Under the pieces are notes generated by a model that saw only the letters and a program-made list of their open reading frames with translations, made no database searches and was not told where the DNA came from. From Williamsia sp. (lineage in GTDB: Bacteria > Bacteroidota > Bacteroidia > Chitinophagales > Chitinophagaceae): 64,000 bases of DNA. The translations under genes and the position numbers were made by a program. The stretch is from assembly GCA_015069695.1 (NCBI GenBank), contig JADCRZ010000013.1, positions 1 to 64,000 on the forward strand, read 5' to 3'. Shown here in pieces: positions 35,142 to 43,435 of this stretch (position 1 is the stretch's first letter; every line of letters starts with the position of its first letter).

Positions 35142-36617
35142 ATGAGCCACGTTATGAAGAAAAGCTTCGCAATAGGTGCATGGGTTATCCTGGGTTGTAA
35201 TGCTAGCATGAGCGCGCAGGAACTGATCACTTATCCGCCGCCACAAGGAGTGATTTATTCCCAGCACAACGATGATTACACGGTGAAAGTGCGCAAACCG
35301 GGCGGTATATGGCAGGATCTTTTTGAATACAAGGTAAAAGTGGATATGGATAAGCCACAGGATGCTTCCATGGTTTACTTTGATTTTTCAGGCAGTGTTG
35401 AAGTCGCCATCAGAAAGAACAACGGGGATGCGCATGCGATCAAGGTCAGGCCGGGAATCGCTGATAAAGACGTTGTTCTAAAAGGGAATACGGCATTCTT
35501 TGCCTTGAAGAAACCTGCAAAACTATCTGTTGAGTTCGATGGAGACAAGCTTCACAACTTGCATGTATTTGGCAATCCGCTGGAAAAGGACCGGCCCGGA
35601 CCGGGGGATACCGATGTGATCTATTTCGGGCCCGGCATCCATACGCCAAAAGATACGCTGGACGGCAGTTTTCTTATTCCTTCCGGTAAAACGGTCTATA
35701 TTGCCGGCGGAGCGATCGTGCGGGGAAAACTGGTTTGCGACGGCGTAAGCAATGTCTGCATCAGAGGCCGGGGCATATTGGACCAGCCCCAGCGGGGCAT
35801 CGAGATCAAGCATTCAAAGAATATAACCATCGACGGTATTATTGTCGTAAATCCAAAACACTATACAGTCTATGGAGGTGGTTCAGAAGGAATTTCTATC
35901 CGGAACCTGAAGTCCTTCAGTGCCAACGGATGGAGTGACGGCCTGGATTTTATGAGCTGTTCTAACGTAACGATTGATGATATTTTTATGCGCAACTCCG
36001 ATGACTGCATTGCTATTTACGGCCATCGCTGGGATTTTTATGGTGATGCCAGGAATTACAAGGTCACCAATGCCATCCTTTGGGCAGACATCGCGCATCC
36101 CATCAACATTGGTATCCATGGAAACACCCAAAAGGGAGGAGAGGTGATCGAAGACCTCCTGTTCAAAAACATCGACATCCTGGAGCAAGACGAAGATGAT
36201 CCGGATTACCAGGGGTGCATGGCCATTACAGCGGGTGATTTAAATTTGGTTCGCCATGTCAGCTTCGAAGACATCCGGGTAGATGATTTTCAGGAAGGGC
36301 AGCTCTTTAATCTCCGCGTGGTCTACAACGCAAAGTACAATACAGGTCCGGGGCGCGGAATCGAAGGGGTTACATTTAAAAATATCAGCTATACTGGCAT
36401 CAATCTAAACCCTTCTGTTATCAAAGGCTATGATCAAACACATGGCGTCAAAGACATCCGTTTTATTGGGTTCAAGATCAACGGACAGGATGTTACAAAC
36501 CAGGTTGCGAACAAGTACATGGTGGTCGGGCCCTTTGTGGATGGCGTCATAGTGGAAAATAAACATATTGTTAGCACACAAAGTGTTCCAACATCTGGTC
36601 CGGTCACTGGCAGATAA
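35142..36617 (+). CDS. GH28-like right-handed beta-helix glycosidase
   Basis: Secreted protein of 491 residues (487 from the ATG at 35154, which begins a cleaner signal peptide MKKSFAIGAWVIL to MSAQ). The middle and C-terminal parts are a parallel beta-helix with recurring short turns (SKNITIDGIIVVNP, SEGISIRNLKSF, SCSNVTIDDIFMRN). GH28-type active-site residues are recognisable, numbered from 35142: D266 in SDGLDF (NTDG position), D287-D288 in NSDDCIAI (DDC motif), and His295 in GHR where GHG is usual. The RxK motif of polygalacturonases was not found, so it may act on a glycan other than polygalacturonate, or belong to a related beta-helix family. It has neighbours GH97 and PL38-like in the same operon. 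Confidence 0.75.
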   Translation: MSHVMKKSFAIGAWVILGCNASMSAQELITYPPPQGVIYSQHNDDYTVKVRKPGGIWQDLFEYKVKVDMDKPQDASMVYFDFSGSVEVAIRKNNGDAHAIKVRPGIADKDVVLKGNTAFFALKKPAKLSVEFDGDKLHNLHVFGNPLEKDRPGPGDTDVIYFGPGIHTPKDTLDGSFLIPSGKTVYIAGGAIVRGKLVCDGVSNVCIRGRGILDQPQRGIEIKHSKNITIDGIIVVNPKHYTVYGGGSEGISIRNLKSFSANGWSDGLDFMSCSNVTIDDIFMRNSDDCIAIYGHRWDFYGDARNYKVTNAILWADIAHPINIGIHGNTQKGGEVIEDLLFKNIDILEQDEDDPDYQGCMAITAGDLNLVRHVSFEDIRVDDFQEGQLFNLRVVYNAKYNTGPGRGIEGVTFKNISYTGINLNPSVIKGYDQTHGVKDIRFIGFKINGQDVTNQVANKYMVVGPFVDGVIVENKHIVSTQSVPTSGPVTGR

Positions 36618-36653
36618 TGTTTTCACAATACTAAACACGATAAAAAGGACATA

Positions 36654-38474
36654 ATGATAAAAAGAGCTTGGGTGGTTCTCTGCCTGCTGGTAATCGCAAA
36701 CCTGCATGCCGTCTCGCAAACAGGGGGTGTTTACAAGGTTTTATCACCCGATCAGCTAACTTCATTGGAAGTAAAAGCAGAGAAAGGAAAGCTCGTTTAT
36801 CGCATGCTGTTCAGAGGGCAGGCAATAACAAGCTGGTCTGCACTGGGTTTACAAATAAATCCAGGTTCACAGGATGAGAAAACAGCAATAGAGACCAATT
36901 CCCGCAGAAGCAACAAGGAAAATATTCACTGGCCTTTGGGGGAAGATGACATGATCTCCAACAATTTCAACGAGCTTCAGTTAGCATGCAGGAGTGCATC
37001 TTCCCCCTTTAAGTTCATAGCAAGGGTATATGATGGCAGCATTGCTTTCCGGTATGGATTGCCTGCCTCTGCCGGGGTTCGCAGTATTAAAAGGGAACTG
37101 ACCGAATTTAATTTTACAGCATCGTATACGCTCTATCAATACCACCACGAAAGCGTATTTACACCGGTTTCCATTGATACGTTTACAGTCCCTTCAGACT
37201 TGCCGGCTACCTTAACAAATGGGAATTGGTATATTTCGGTGGGCGAAGCGAACAACGACAATTATACAAAGGCAGAGTTGAAAAGAGGGGCCATTTCTCA
37301 TGGTCTTGCCATTGCTTTTATGCGGGATTCCGGTGTAGCCGTGACAGGAGCTTTTCTCACGCCCTGGCGAACCATTTCGGTTTCAAAGACGGCCATCGGC
37401 TTGCACGATTACAGCCAGCTTTGTCTCAAGTTGAACCCGCCCCCTCCCGGGGGATTGCCGGCCTGGATAAAACCCGGTAAGCTTATCCGTTCACAGCTGA
37501 ATACGCAAAGCGGATTGGATTGCATCGACTTTGCAGCAAGGCACCATTTTCAATATATCATGTTTGATGCAGGCTGGTATGGTGCAGAGTTTCGTTCCAC
37601 CTCTGACCCGACCCAGGTTATTCCACAGATTGACATGCCCAGGGTGATCCAGCACGGAAGGGAAAAAGGTATCGGTGTTATCCTGTATGTAAATTATGTA
37701 GGACTGAAAGCAAAGCTGGATACCATTCTGCCTTTATACAAAAAATGGGGTGTGGCCGGATTAAAGTTTGGCTTTGTGGATGGCTTTACACAAGCAGGAC
37801 TTACCTGGCTTGCTGCTGCTGTTAAGAAGGTGAATAGTGCAGGTTTTATTCTTGATATACATGACAACTATAAACCAACCGGTTTGAGCAGAACGTTTCC
37901 GGCTTTGCTCACACAGGAAGGAATCAGGGGAGATGAGAACAGTCCGGATGCTTTTCATACAACCACCCTGCCCTTTACCCGTTTTCTGGCCGGGCCTGCT
38001 GATTTTACTTTTTGTTATCCGAATGGAAAGAACCGGTATACAAAAAACCTGAAAGTAAGCATGGGCCAGCAACTGGCCCTTACAGTCGTTTACTTCAGTC
38101 CCTTGCAGTCCATGTTCTGGTATGGTGATCCGAACGAGTATACCAATGAAACGGAAATTGAATTCTTCAAGTGGGTGCCGACAGTTTGGGATGAGTCGCA
38201 TTACCTGGCGGGCGATATTGGCAAGAACATCAGTGTGGCCCGGAGAAAAGGACAGACCTGGTTTGTGGGCAACGCGGCCGGTCCTGAAGCCTGGCAGACC
38301 CACCTCCACCTGAACTTTCTGGCAAAAGGAAAAACGTATACAGCTACGATCTACGAAGATGATGGAAATGAAAGTATCCGCAAGCGGGTTATCCGGGTAA
38401 AAAGGGGTGATTCACTGCCTGTATCCCTTGCTGCCAAAACCGGCAACGCCCTCATGCTGGAGCCTGTAAAATAA
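36654..38474 (+). CDS. GH97-family glycoside hydrolase
   Basis: Secreted enzyme of 606 residues with a signal peptide ending near AVSQ. The N-terminal beta-supersandwich (VLSPDQLTSLEVKAEKGKLVYRM, SIAFRYGLP), the barrel (FDAGWYG, GVAGLKFGFVDGF, IHDNYKPTGLSRTFP, LTQEGIRGDE) and the C-terminal sheet (TYTATIYEDDGNE) are the GH97 layout of SusB-type alpha-glucosidases and related alpha-galactosidases. E422 in TQEGIRG is the probable general acid. The position of the nucleophile Asp in retaining members (KxD) reads KFG (Gly373), and the SusB base position reads Asp404 (IHD) rather than Glu, so the mechanism is unclear. It is shorter than SusB. It lies 36 bp after the GH28-like gene. Confidence 0.85.
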   Translation: MIKRAWVVLCLLVIANLHAVSQTGGVYKVLSPDQLTSLEVKAEKGKLVYRMLFRGQAITSWSALGLQINPGSQDEKTAIETNSRRSNKENIHWPLGEDDMISNNFNELQLACRSASSPFKFIARVYDGSIAFRYGLPASAGVRSIKRELTEFNFTASYTLYQYHHESVFTPVSIDTFTVPSDLPATLTNGNWYISVGEANNDNYTKAELKRGAISHGLAIAFMRDSGVAVTGAFLTPWRTISVSKTAIGLHDYSQLCLKLNPPPPGGLPAWIKPGKLIRSQLNTQSGLDCIDFAARHHFQYIMFDAGWYGAEFRSTSDPTQVIPQIDMPRVIQHGREKGIGVILYVNYVGLKAKLDTILPLYKKWGVAGLKFGFVDGFTQAGLTWLAAAVKKVNSAGFILDIHDNYKPTGLSRTFPALLTQEGIRGDENSPDAFHTTTLPFTRFLAGPADFTFCYPNGKNRYTKNLKVSMGQQLALTVVYFSPLQSMFWYGDPNEYTNETEIEFFKWVPTVWDESHYLAGDIGKNISVARRKGQTWFVGNAAGPEAWQTHLHLNFLAKGKTYTATIYEDDGNESIRKRVIRVKRGDSLPVSLAAKTGNALMLEPVK

Positions 38475-38494
38475 AAGGGTAAACCAATTGATCC

Positions 38495-40528
38495 ATGACG
38501 AAAAGATTGTCTGCCGTATTTCCGGCCAACCATCTGTTGCTCACCGCTTTTTTGATCCTGGCCGCATGTGGGCAGGTCGTGTTGTCGCAGCCTTTTGTCC
38601 ATCCCGGACTGCTGCACAGCAGCGAAGACCTGGACCGGATAAAGCAGGCTGTAGCTGCTCGCCAGGAGCCTGTGTATGCTGGTTTTGAGCTGTTCCGCCA
38701 AAACCCGGTTTCACAATCTTCCTACCAGCTTCAAGGCCCCCTGGAACAGGTCGGAAGAAACCCGACGGTCGGACAAGCCGCTTATGACAACGATGCCAAT
38801 GCCGCGCACCAGAATGCAATTATGTGGGCCATCACCGGCGATAAAGCATATGCCGATAAGGCTATCCAGATCCTCAATGCCTGGTCTTCTACCCTGAGGT
38901 CTATTACAGGGCGGGATGCGGTGCTGATGGCAGGACTGGGGCCTTTCAAGATGGTAAATGCAGCAGAGATCATCCGGTATACCCGTGCCGGGTGGAAGGA
39001 AGAAGACATCAGGAAAACCGAAAAACATTTCAGGGAAGTTATTTATCCGGTGATAAAAGATTTTGCGCCCTTTGCCAACGGAAACTGGGATGCGGCTGCG
39101 CTGAAAACAGCCATGGCCATCGGAATTTTCTGCAACGACCGGCCCCTGTTTGAACGGGCCTTGCGCTATTATGTAAATGGTGCAGGTAATGGCAGTCTTA
39201 CGCATTACATCATCAACGAAGAAGGGCAGGTACAGGAAACAGGCCGCGACCAGGCTCACACCCAATTGGGGATCGGCCTGCTGGGTGATTGCTGCGAGAT
39301 GGCCTGGCACCAGGGACTAGACCTGTATGGTTACATGAACAACCGGCTGCTTAAAGGATTTGAATATACCGCCAAATATAATCTGGGAGATGACGACATA
39401 CCCTTTGTGCATGTACTCGACAGGACGGGCAAGTACGAGCACTTCAAACCTTCCCCGATAGGGAGAAACGATTTGCGGGCAGTGTATGAGCAGATCTACA
39501 ATCATTATGTAAACAGGCGGGGTATAGCGGCACCCTACACACAACAGGCAGCCGAAAAGCTGCGTCCGGAAGGCCCTGGCCGCCCCGGTGCCGATCATCC
39601 GGGATACGGAACCTTGTTTTATACAAGGCCGCCAGCACAAGGCAAAGAAACGGCAAAAGCTGCACCGATGGCTCCGGGAGGATTGATCGCAACAGGAAGG
39701 GAAAGATCGATCTTTTTGACCTGGGTTGCCTCCGTTGGTGCCAATAGATACATTGTGAAGCGGGCTGTAAAAAGTGGCGGGCCATATACTATAATTGCTC
39801 ACAGCATTGACAGCGCCTCGTACAGAGATACACAGGTAGAGCCGGGACAGGCTTATTATTACACTGTATCAGCTGTGAACAGAAGGGGAGAAAGTCCCAA
39901 CGCATGTGAATGCAAATCCACGGCAGGGTTGCCTGTTCACTGGAAACAAGCAGCTATCGGGAAGGTGTCTTTGCAGGGTTCAACTGACTATGATGGGGAT
40001 GCATTCAGGATAGAAGCAGGCGGGTGGGGACTTGATAGCGGGCGGGAGGGAGGACATGTTGCCTGCACGTATTTGAAAGGCGATGGTGAGATCATTGCCC
40101 GGCTGGTGCCGCAACCCAGTTCGCAGTTCTCAAGAATGGGACTCATCATGATGGATTCGCTTGTATCCGGATGTTCACAGGTTTTATTGCTGCTGTACCC
40201 TGGCAAAACAGGACAGGTAGAAGCACCGGCCTGGCAGGTCAGGTTATTGTCGCGTACATCCGGCCGTGGAAAGCTCACTACAGGATTCAACGGTCCTTCT
40301 TTGCAGGAACCTGCCGTAACATTTGGCCGGCTGACTGGCTATTATTGGCTGCGCCTGCAACGCAGAGGCGATATCTTCACCGGCTATGGCTCTTATGATG
40401 GCAAAGCCTGGACCCTCCTGGGTAGTGTTACTGCCACACTGAAAAAGGAGGCGCAGGCAGGCATTTTTGCCGCCTCGGGAATGCCCAATTCTACTACCAT
40501 CGTGTTTGACAATGTTTTAATTCATTAA
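38495..40528 (+). CDS. PL38/alginate-lyase-like protein with FN3 and beta-sandwich C-terminus
   Basis: Predicted polysaccharide lyase of 677 residues. The N-terminus has a lipobox-like LAAC (Cys25). Residues about 35-370 resemble the alginate_lyase (PF05426) alpha-toroid group that includes PL38: FVHPGLLHSSEDLDRIKQAV, AIMWAITGDKAYADKAIQILNAW, NGNWDAAALKTAMAIGIFCND, and GQVQETGRDQAHTQLGIGLLGDCCEMAW with its His. Residues about 390-480 look like a fibronectin type III module (WVASVGANRYIVKRA, YYYTVSAVNRRGES). About 485-677 form a concanavalin A-like sheet. Beta-elimination of a uronate polymer such as glucuronan is the likely activity. It is the last gene of the HTCS-linked run, 20 bp after the GH97 gene. 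Confidence 0.75.
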   Translation: MTKRLSAVFPANHLLLTAFLILAACGQVVLSQPFVHPGLLHSSEDLDRIKQAVAARQEPVYAGFELFRQNPVSQSSYQLQGPLEQVGRNPTVGQAAYDNDANAAHQNAIMWAITGDKAYADKAIQILNAWSSTLRSITGRDAVLMAGLGPFKMVNAAEIIRYTRAGWKEEDIRKTEKHFREVIYPVIKDFAPFANGNWDAAALKTAMAIGIFCNDRPLFERALRYYVNGAGNGSLTHYIINEEGQVQETGRDQAHTQLGIGLLGDCCEMAWHQGLDLYGYMNNRLLKGFEYTAKYNLGDDDIPFVHVLDRTGKYEHFKPSPIGRNDLRAVYEQIYNHYVNRRGIAAPYTQQAAEKLRPEGPGRPGADHPGYGTLFYTRPPAQGKETAKAAPMAPGGLIATGRERSIFLTWVASVGANRYIVKRAVKSGGPYTIIAHSIDSASYRDTQVEPGQAYYYTVSAVNRRGESPNACECKSTAGLPVHWKQAAIGKVSLQGSTDYDGDAFRIEAGGWGLDSGREGGHVACTYLKGDGEIIARLVPQPSSQFSRMGLIMMDSLVSGCSQVLLLLYPGKTGQVEAPAWQVRLLSRTSGRGKLTTGFNGPSLQEPAVTFGRLTGYYWLRLQRRGDIFTGYGSYDGKAWTLLGSVTATLKKEAQAGIFAASGMPNSTTIVFDNVLIH

Positions 40529-40603
40529 TCAGCACAGGGATTTGTGCTCGATTTCTTGATTCCTCTTCTATTCCCATCCATACTTACCCTTGCTCCCAAA
40601 CTA

Positions 40604-40752
40604 TTCTGTACAGAAACGGAGTGATTACTACACGAGCGGTAAGGTAAAATCTGGCAAAGCAAACTAGCTTTATAAAAAATTACAGAAGCAACTATATCCT
40701 GCTTCTGTACGCAGTCCATGTTCCCGGCATATTTTATCGCTATGTAACATAG
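40604..40752. promoter_or_regulatory. Cluster of three palindromes upstream of the beta-barrel protein gene
   Basis: The 274-base gap before the next gene holds a perfect 12-bp palindrome TTCTGTACAGAA (40604-40615), a hairpin with perfect 10-bp arms TACAGAAGCA/TGCTTCTGTA (40681-40690 with 40700-40709), and the palindrome CTATGTAACATAG (40740-40752). The first two share TTCTGTA. They could be binding sites of a dimeric regulator or the terminator of the upstream PUL; the sequence does not decide. Confidence 0.35.
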
Positions 40753-40802
40753 AGCCGTTTGTCTTCGTCAAATTGGCATCTGCCTACAACCATATACCCG
40801 CA

Positions 40803-43340
40803 ATGAACACCTTTGCTATATACCATCCTTTTCATCAATGTGGGAAGGACTTGCCTGTTTCAGGAAGTGTATCACGGCTACCTATATGCGCTAATGCACT
40901 GCTGGTCTTTTTTATTCTGACCATCACTTCATCAGCGATCGCACAATCTCCTGGTAAAATTTCGGGACAGGTACAGGAAGACGGCAACAAAAACCTGGGT
41001 GGTGTTACTGTTTCCTTGTTGAAAGGAAAGGATTCTGCCCTGGTAAAAGTAGCGGTATCTGACAAAAGCGGATCCTATGAGTTTGAGAACATCAGGGAAG
41101 GACAATACCTGATCTCCTTTACATCTGCCGGATTCCAGAAAAAGCTGTCATTCCTGTTCTCACTGGCAGCAGGTGATGTAAAGATGCCTCCGGTTGTGCT
41201 TTTGCCAGCTGTGAAAGGAATGGCCGAAGTAACGGTACAGGCAAAAAGACCCCTGGTAGAGAACAAGATCGACAAAATGGTGGTGAACGTAGATGCATCA
41301 CCCACCAATGCAGGTTCCAGCGCATTGGACGTACTCGAAAAATCACCCGGGGTGAGCGTTGACCGGGATGGAAATATCAGCATCAAGGGAAAGCAGGGGG
41401 TGATTGTGCTGATTGATGGAAAACAAACTTACCTGAGCAGCCAGGATCTGGCCAACCTCCTGCGCAATATGCCCTCGAGCCAGCTCGACCAGATCGAGAT
41501 CATGACACAGCCGTCTGCCAAATTTGATGCTTCCGGCAACTCAGGTATCCTGAACCTGAAAACAAAGAAAAACCTCGCCAAAGGGTTTAATGGATCTGTC
41601 AGTCTTTCGTATGTGCAGGGCCGTTATCCAAAATCACCCAACAGTTTTAATTTCAATTACAGGACCGGAAAGATCAATCTCACGGCCAGCATGAGCTACT
41701 CCTACTGGTCCGGCTTCAACGACCAGCAGCTCTTAAGAAAATTCCGGAACAACGGAGCCCTTGTTTCTGTGTTTGACCAGCAGGCAGACCAGAAAAATCT
41801 TTCCAACTACTACAATGCACGGGTAGGATTGGACTATACGCTCGATAAAAAAACCACGATCGGTGTGCAGGTAAATGGCACGTACAATCCTTCGTTTTGG
41901 GACAACAACGGCAGGGCCAATATCTACAATGGCAACCACGTGCTTGACTCATTCAATGTGGTACAAACCACCAACAGGAATACCTGGAAGAACTTTGGTA
42001 CAAACCTGAACTTCCGGAGAACCCTCAGTGCCAACGGAAGAGAGCTGACAGCAGACCTTGACCGCATTCAATACAATACCGGCAGCCACCAGACCTCCAA
42101 CAATTATAACTATTTGCCAGACGACATACCCTCCGGACGCCCTTTCCTGTTGCGGGGAGACTTGCCGGCTGAGATCACGATCTACAGCGGCAAAGCTGAT
42201 TATACCCATCCGCTCACAAAAGAGTCCAAGCTGGAAGCCGGGGTAAAAAGCAGCATTGTAACTACAGACAATGATGCAAGGTATACGCTGTACAACCACA
42301 CAGAAAGCAAATGGAAGGTGGACAATACCAGAAGCAACCGCTTCAGGTACCGCGAGAACATCAATGCAGCTTATGTCAACTACAGCAGGCAAATAAAAAA
42401 ATGGGGCATCCAAACCGGCCTGCGTATGGAGAACACGATTGCCAAAGGCGTACAGGCAGGAAATGCAGTTCAAAAAGACACTTCGTTTAAAAAGAATTAT
42501 ACCCAGCTGTTTCCAACTGCTTACCTGAGCTATGCCTTGAACAACAACAACCAGTTTGGCTTATCCTATGGCCGCCGCATCGAAAGGCCCAACTACCAGG
42601 ACATGAATCCCTTCCAGTATTTCCTGGATCAGTATACTTACCGCCAGGGCAACCCGAACTTAACACCGCAGTTCACGCACAACATTGAGCTGAGCCACAA
42701 CTACCGCAAGGTGCTGAACACAACGCTTAGTTACAGCGTAACAACCGATATTCTCAATGACATCTTGAAACAAAATGACCAGACCAAGGTAACGTTTCAA
42801 ACAAAAGAGAACATCGCCAAGCGGCAGACCTTGGGTTTGTCGGTCAGCTACAATGCCCCGCTCAGAAAATGGTGGACGACCAGCTTTTTTATGAATGTGA
42901 ACCACAGCCGCTATGAGGGCATTGTTAACAACAAATTTCTGGATGTAAGCCTGGTTTCCGCGATGGTCAATGCCAGCGAACAGTTCCAGTTTGCAAAAAC
43001 CTGGACTGCTGAAGTCAATGGCTTTTACCGGACCAGTACCCTGGCAACCGGCATGTTCCTGATCCGTCCGATGGGCGTGGTATCCTTTGGCTTTGGTAAA
43101 CAGATCCTGAAAAGCAAAGCATCCCTGAAGTTGAATGTCTATGATCCTTTCTACATCCAGAAAACGAAGGTGGTCATCGATTACGAGAACATTGATGCGG
43201 TGGTGTTGAACCGGTGGGACAACCGGCGCGTGGGGCTCACGTTTATTTACCGCTTCAGCAAAGGGCAGAATACACAACCACAGCGCAGAAGGAACAACAG
43301 CACACAGGAAGAGCAGAACCGGGTAGGCGGTGGTAATTAA
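40803..43340 (+). CDS. TonB-dependent receptor-like outer membrane beta-barrel protein (OMP_b-brl_3 type)
   Basis: Outer-membrane protein of 845 residues from the ATG at 40803; the frame is open to a TTG at 40773. A 55-residue N-terminal region ends in a signal core (ALLVFFILTITSSAIAQ). A carboxypeptidase-regulatory-like domain follows (GKISGQVQEDGNKNLGGVTVSLL, YEFENIREGQYLISFTSAGF), then a plug-like part (VENKIDKMVVNVDASPTNAG, DVLEKSPGVSVDRDGNISIKGK, VLIDGKQTYLS) and a C-terminal barrel (PF14905 type) with FGLSYGRRIERPNYQDMNPF. This is not SusC and has no SusD partner; members are often linked to metal, peptide or unknown uptake. The C-terminus is polar (QNRVGGGN) rather than ending in Phe. 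It is separated by 274 bp from the PUL. Confidence 0.88.
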   Translation: MNTFAIYHPFHQCGKDLPVSGSVSRLPICANALLVFFILTITSSAIAQSPGKISGQVQEDGNKNLGGVTVSLLKGKDSALVKVAVSDKSGSYEFENIREGQYLISFTSAGFQKKLSFLFSLAAGDVKMPPVVLLPAVKGMAEVTVQAKRPLVENKIDKMVVNVDASPTNAGSSALDVLEKSPGVSVDRDGNISIKGKQGVIVLIDGKQTYLSSQDLANLLRNMPSSQLDQIEIMTQPSAKFDASGNSGILNLKTKKNLAKGFNGSVSLSYVQGRYPKSPNSFNFNYRTGKINLTASMSYSYWSGFNDQQLLRKFRNNGALVSVFDQQADQKNLSNYYNARVGLDYTLDKKTTIGVQVNGTYNPSFWDNNGRANIYNGNHVLDSFNVVQTTNRNTWKNFGTNLNFRRTLSANGRELTADLDRIQYNTGSHQTSNNYNYLPDDIPSGRPFLLRGDLPAEITIYSGKADYTHPLTKESKLEAGVKSSIVTTDNDARYTLYNHTESKWKVDNTRSNRFRYRENINAAYVNYSRQIKKWGIQTGLRMENTIAKGVQAGNAVQKDTSFKKNYTQLFPTAYLSYALNNNNQFGLSYGRRIERPNYQDMNPFQYFLDQYTYRQGNPNLTPQFTHNIELSHNYRKVLNTTLSYSVTTDILNDILKQNDQTKVTFQTKENIAKRQTLGLSVSYNAPLRKWWTTSFFMNVNHSRYEGIVNNKFLDVSLVSAMVNASEQFQFAKTWTAEVNGFYRTSTLATGMFLIRPMGVVSFGFGKQILKSKASLKLNVYDPFYIQKTKVVIDYENIDAVVLNRWDNRRVGLTFIYRFSKGQNTQPQRRRNNSTQEEQNRVGGGN

Positions 43341-43435
43341 ATCCATCCTGTTCCTGCATGGAAAGGGAATCGGATTTTACAACGTTAAAAAACCGGTTGA
43401 TTGTAGTGTTATTTGAATGCGGCAAGCGGCCTGTA

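Noticed and set aside
36405-36719. Minus-strand open frame spanning the GH28-like/GH97 junction
   Set aside because: No conserved motif, and it covers the ends of two confident plus-strand genes.
42660-43346. Long antisense open frame of 228 codons opposite the beta-barrel gene
   Set aside because: No recognisable motif, and it lies fully opposite a strongly supported gene; many similar antisense frames occur in this window.
43388-43401. LacI-type core AACCGGTT between two convergent genes
   Set aside because: It lies between gene ends with no promoter nearby, so a regulatory role is unlikely.
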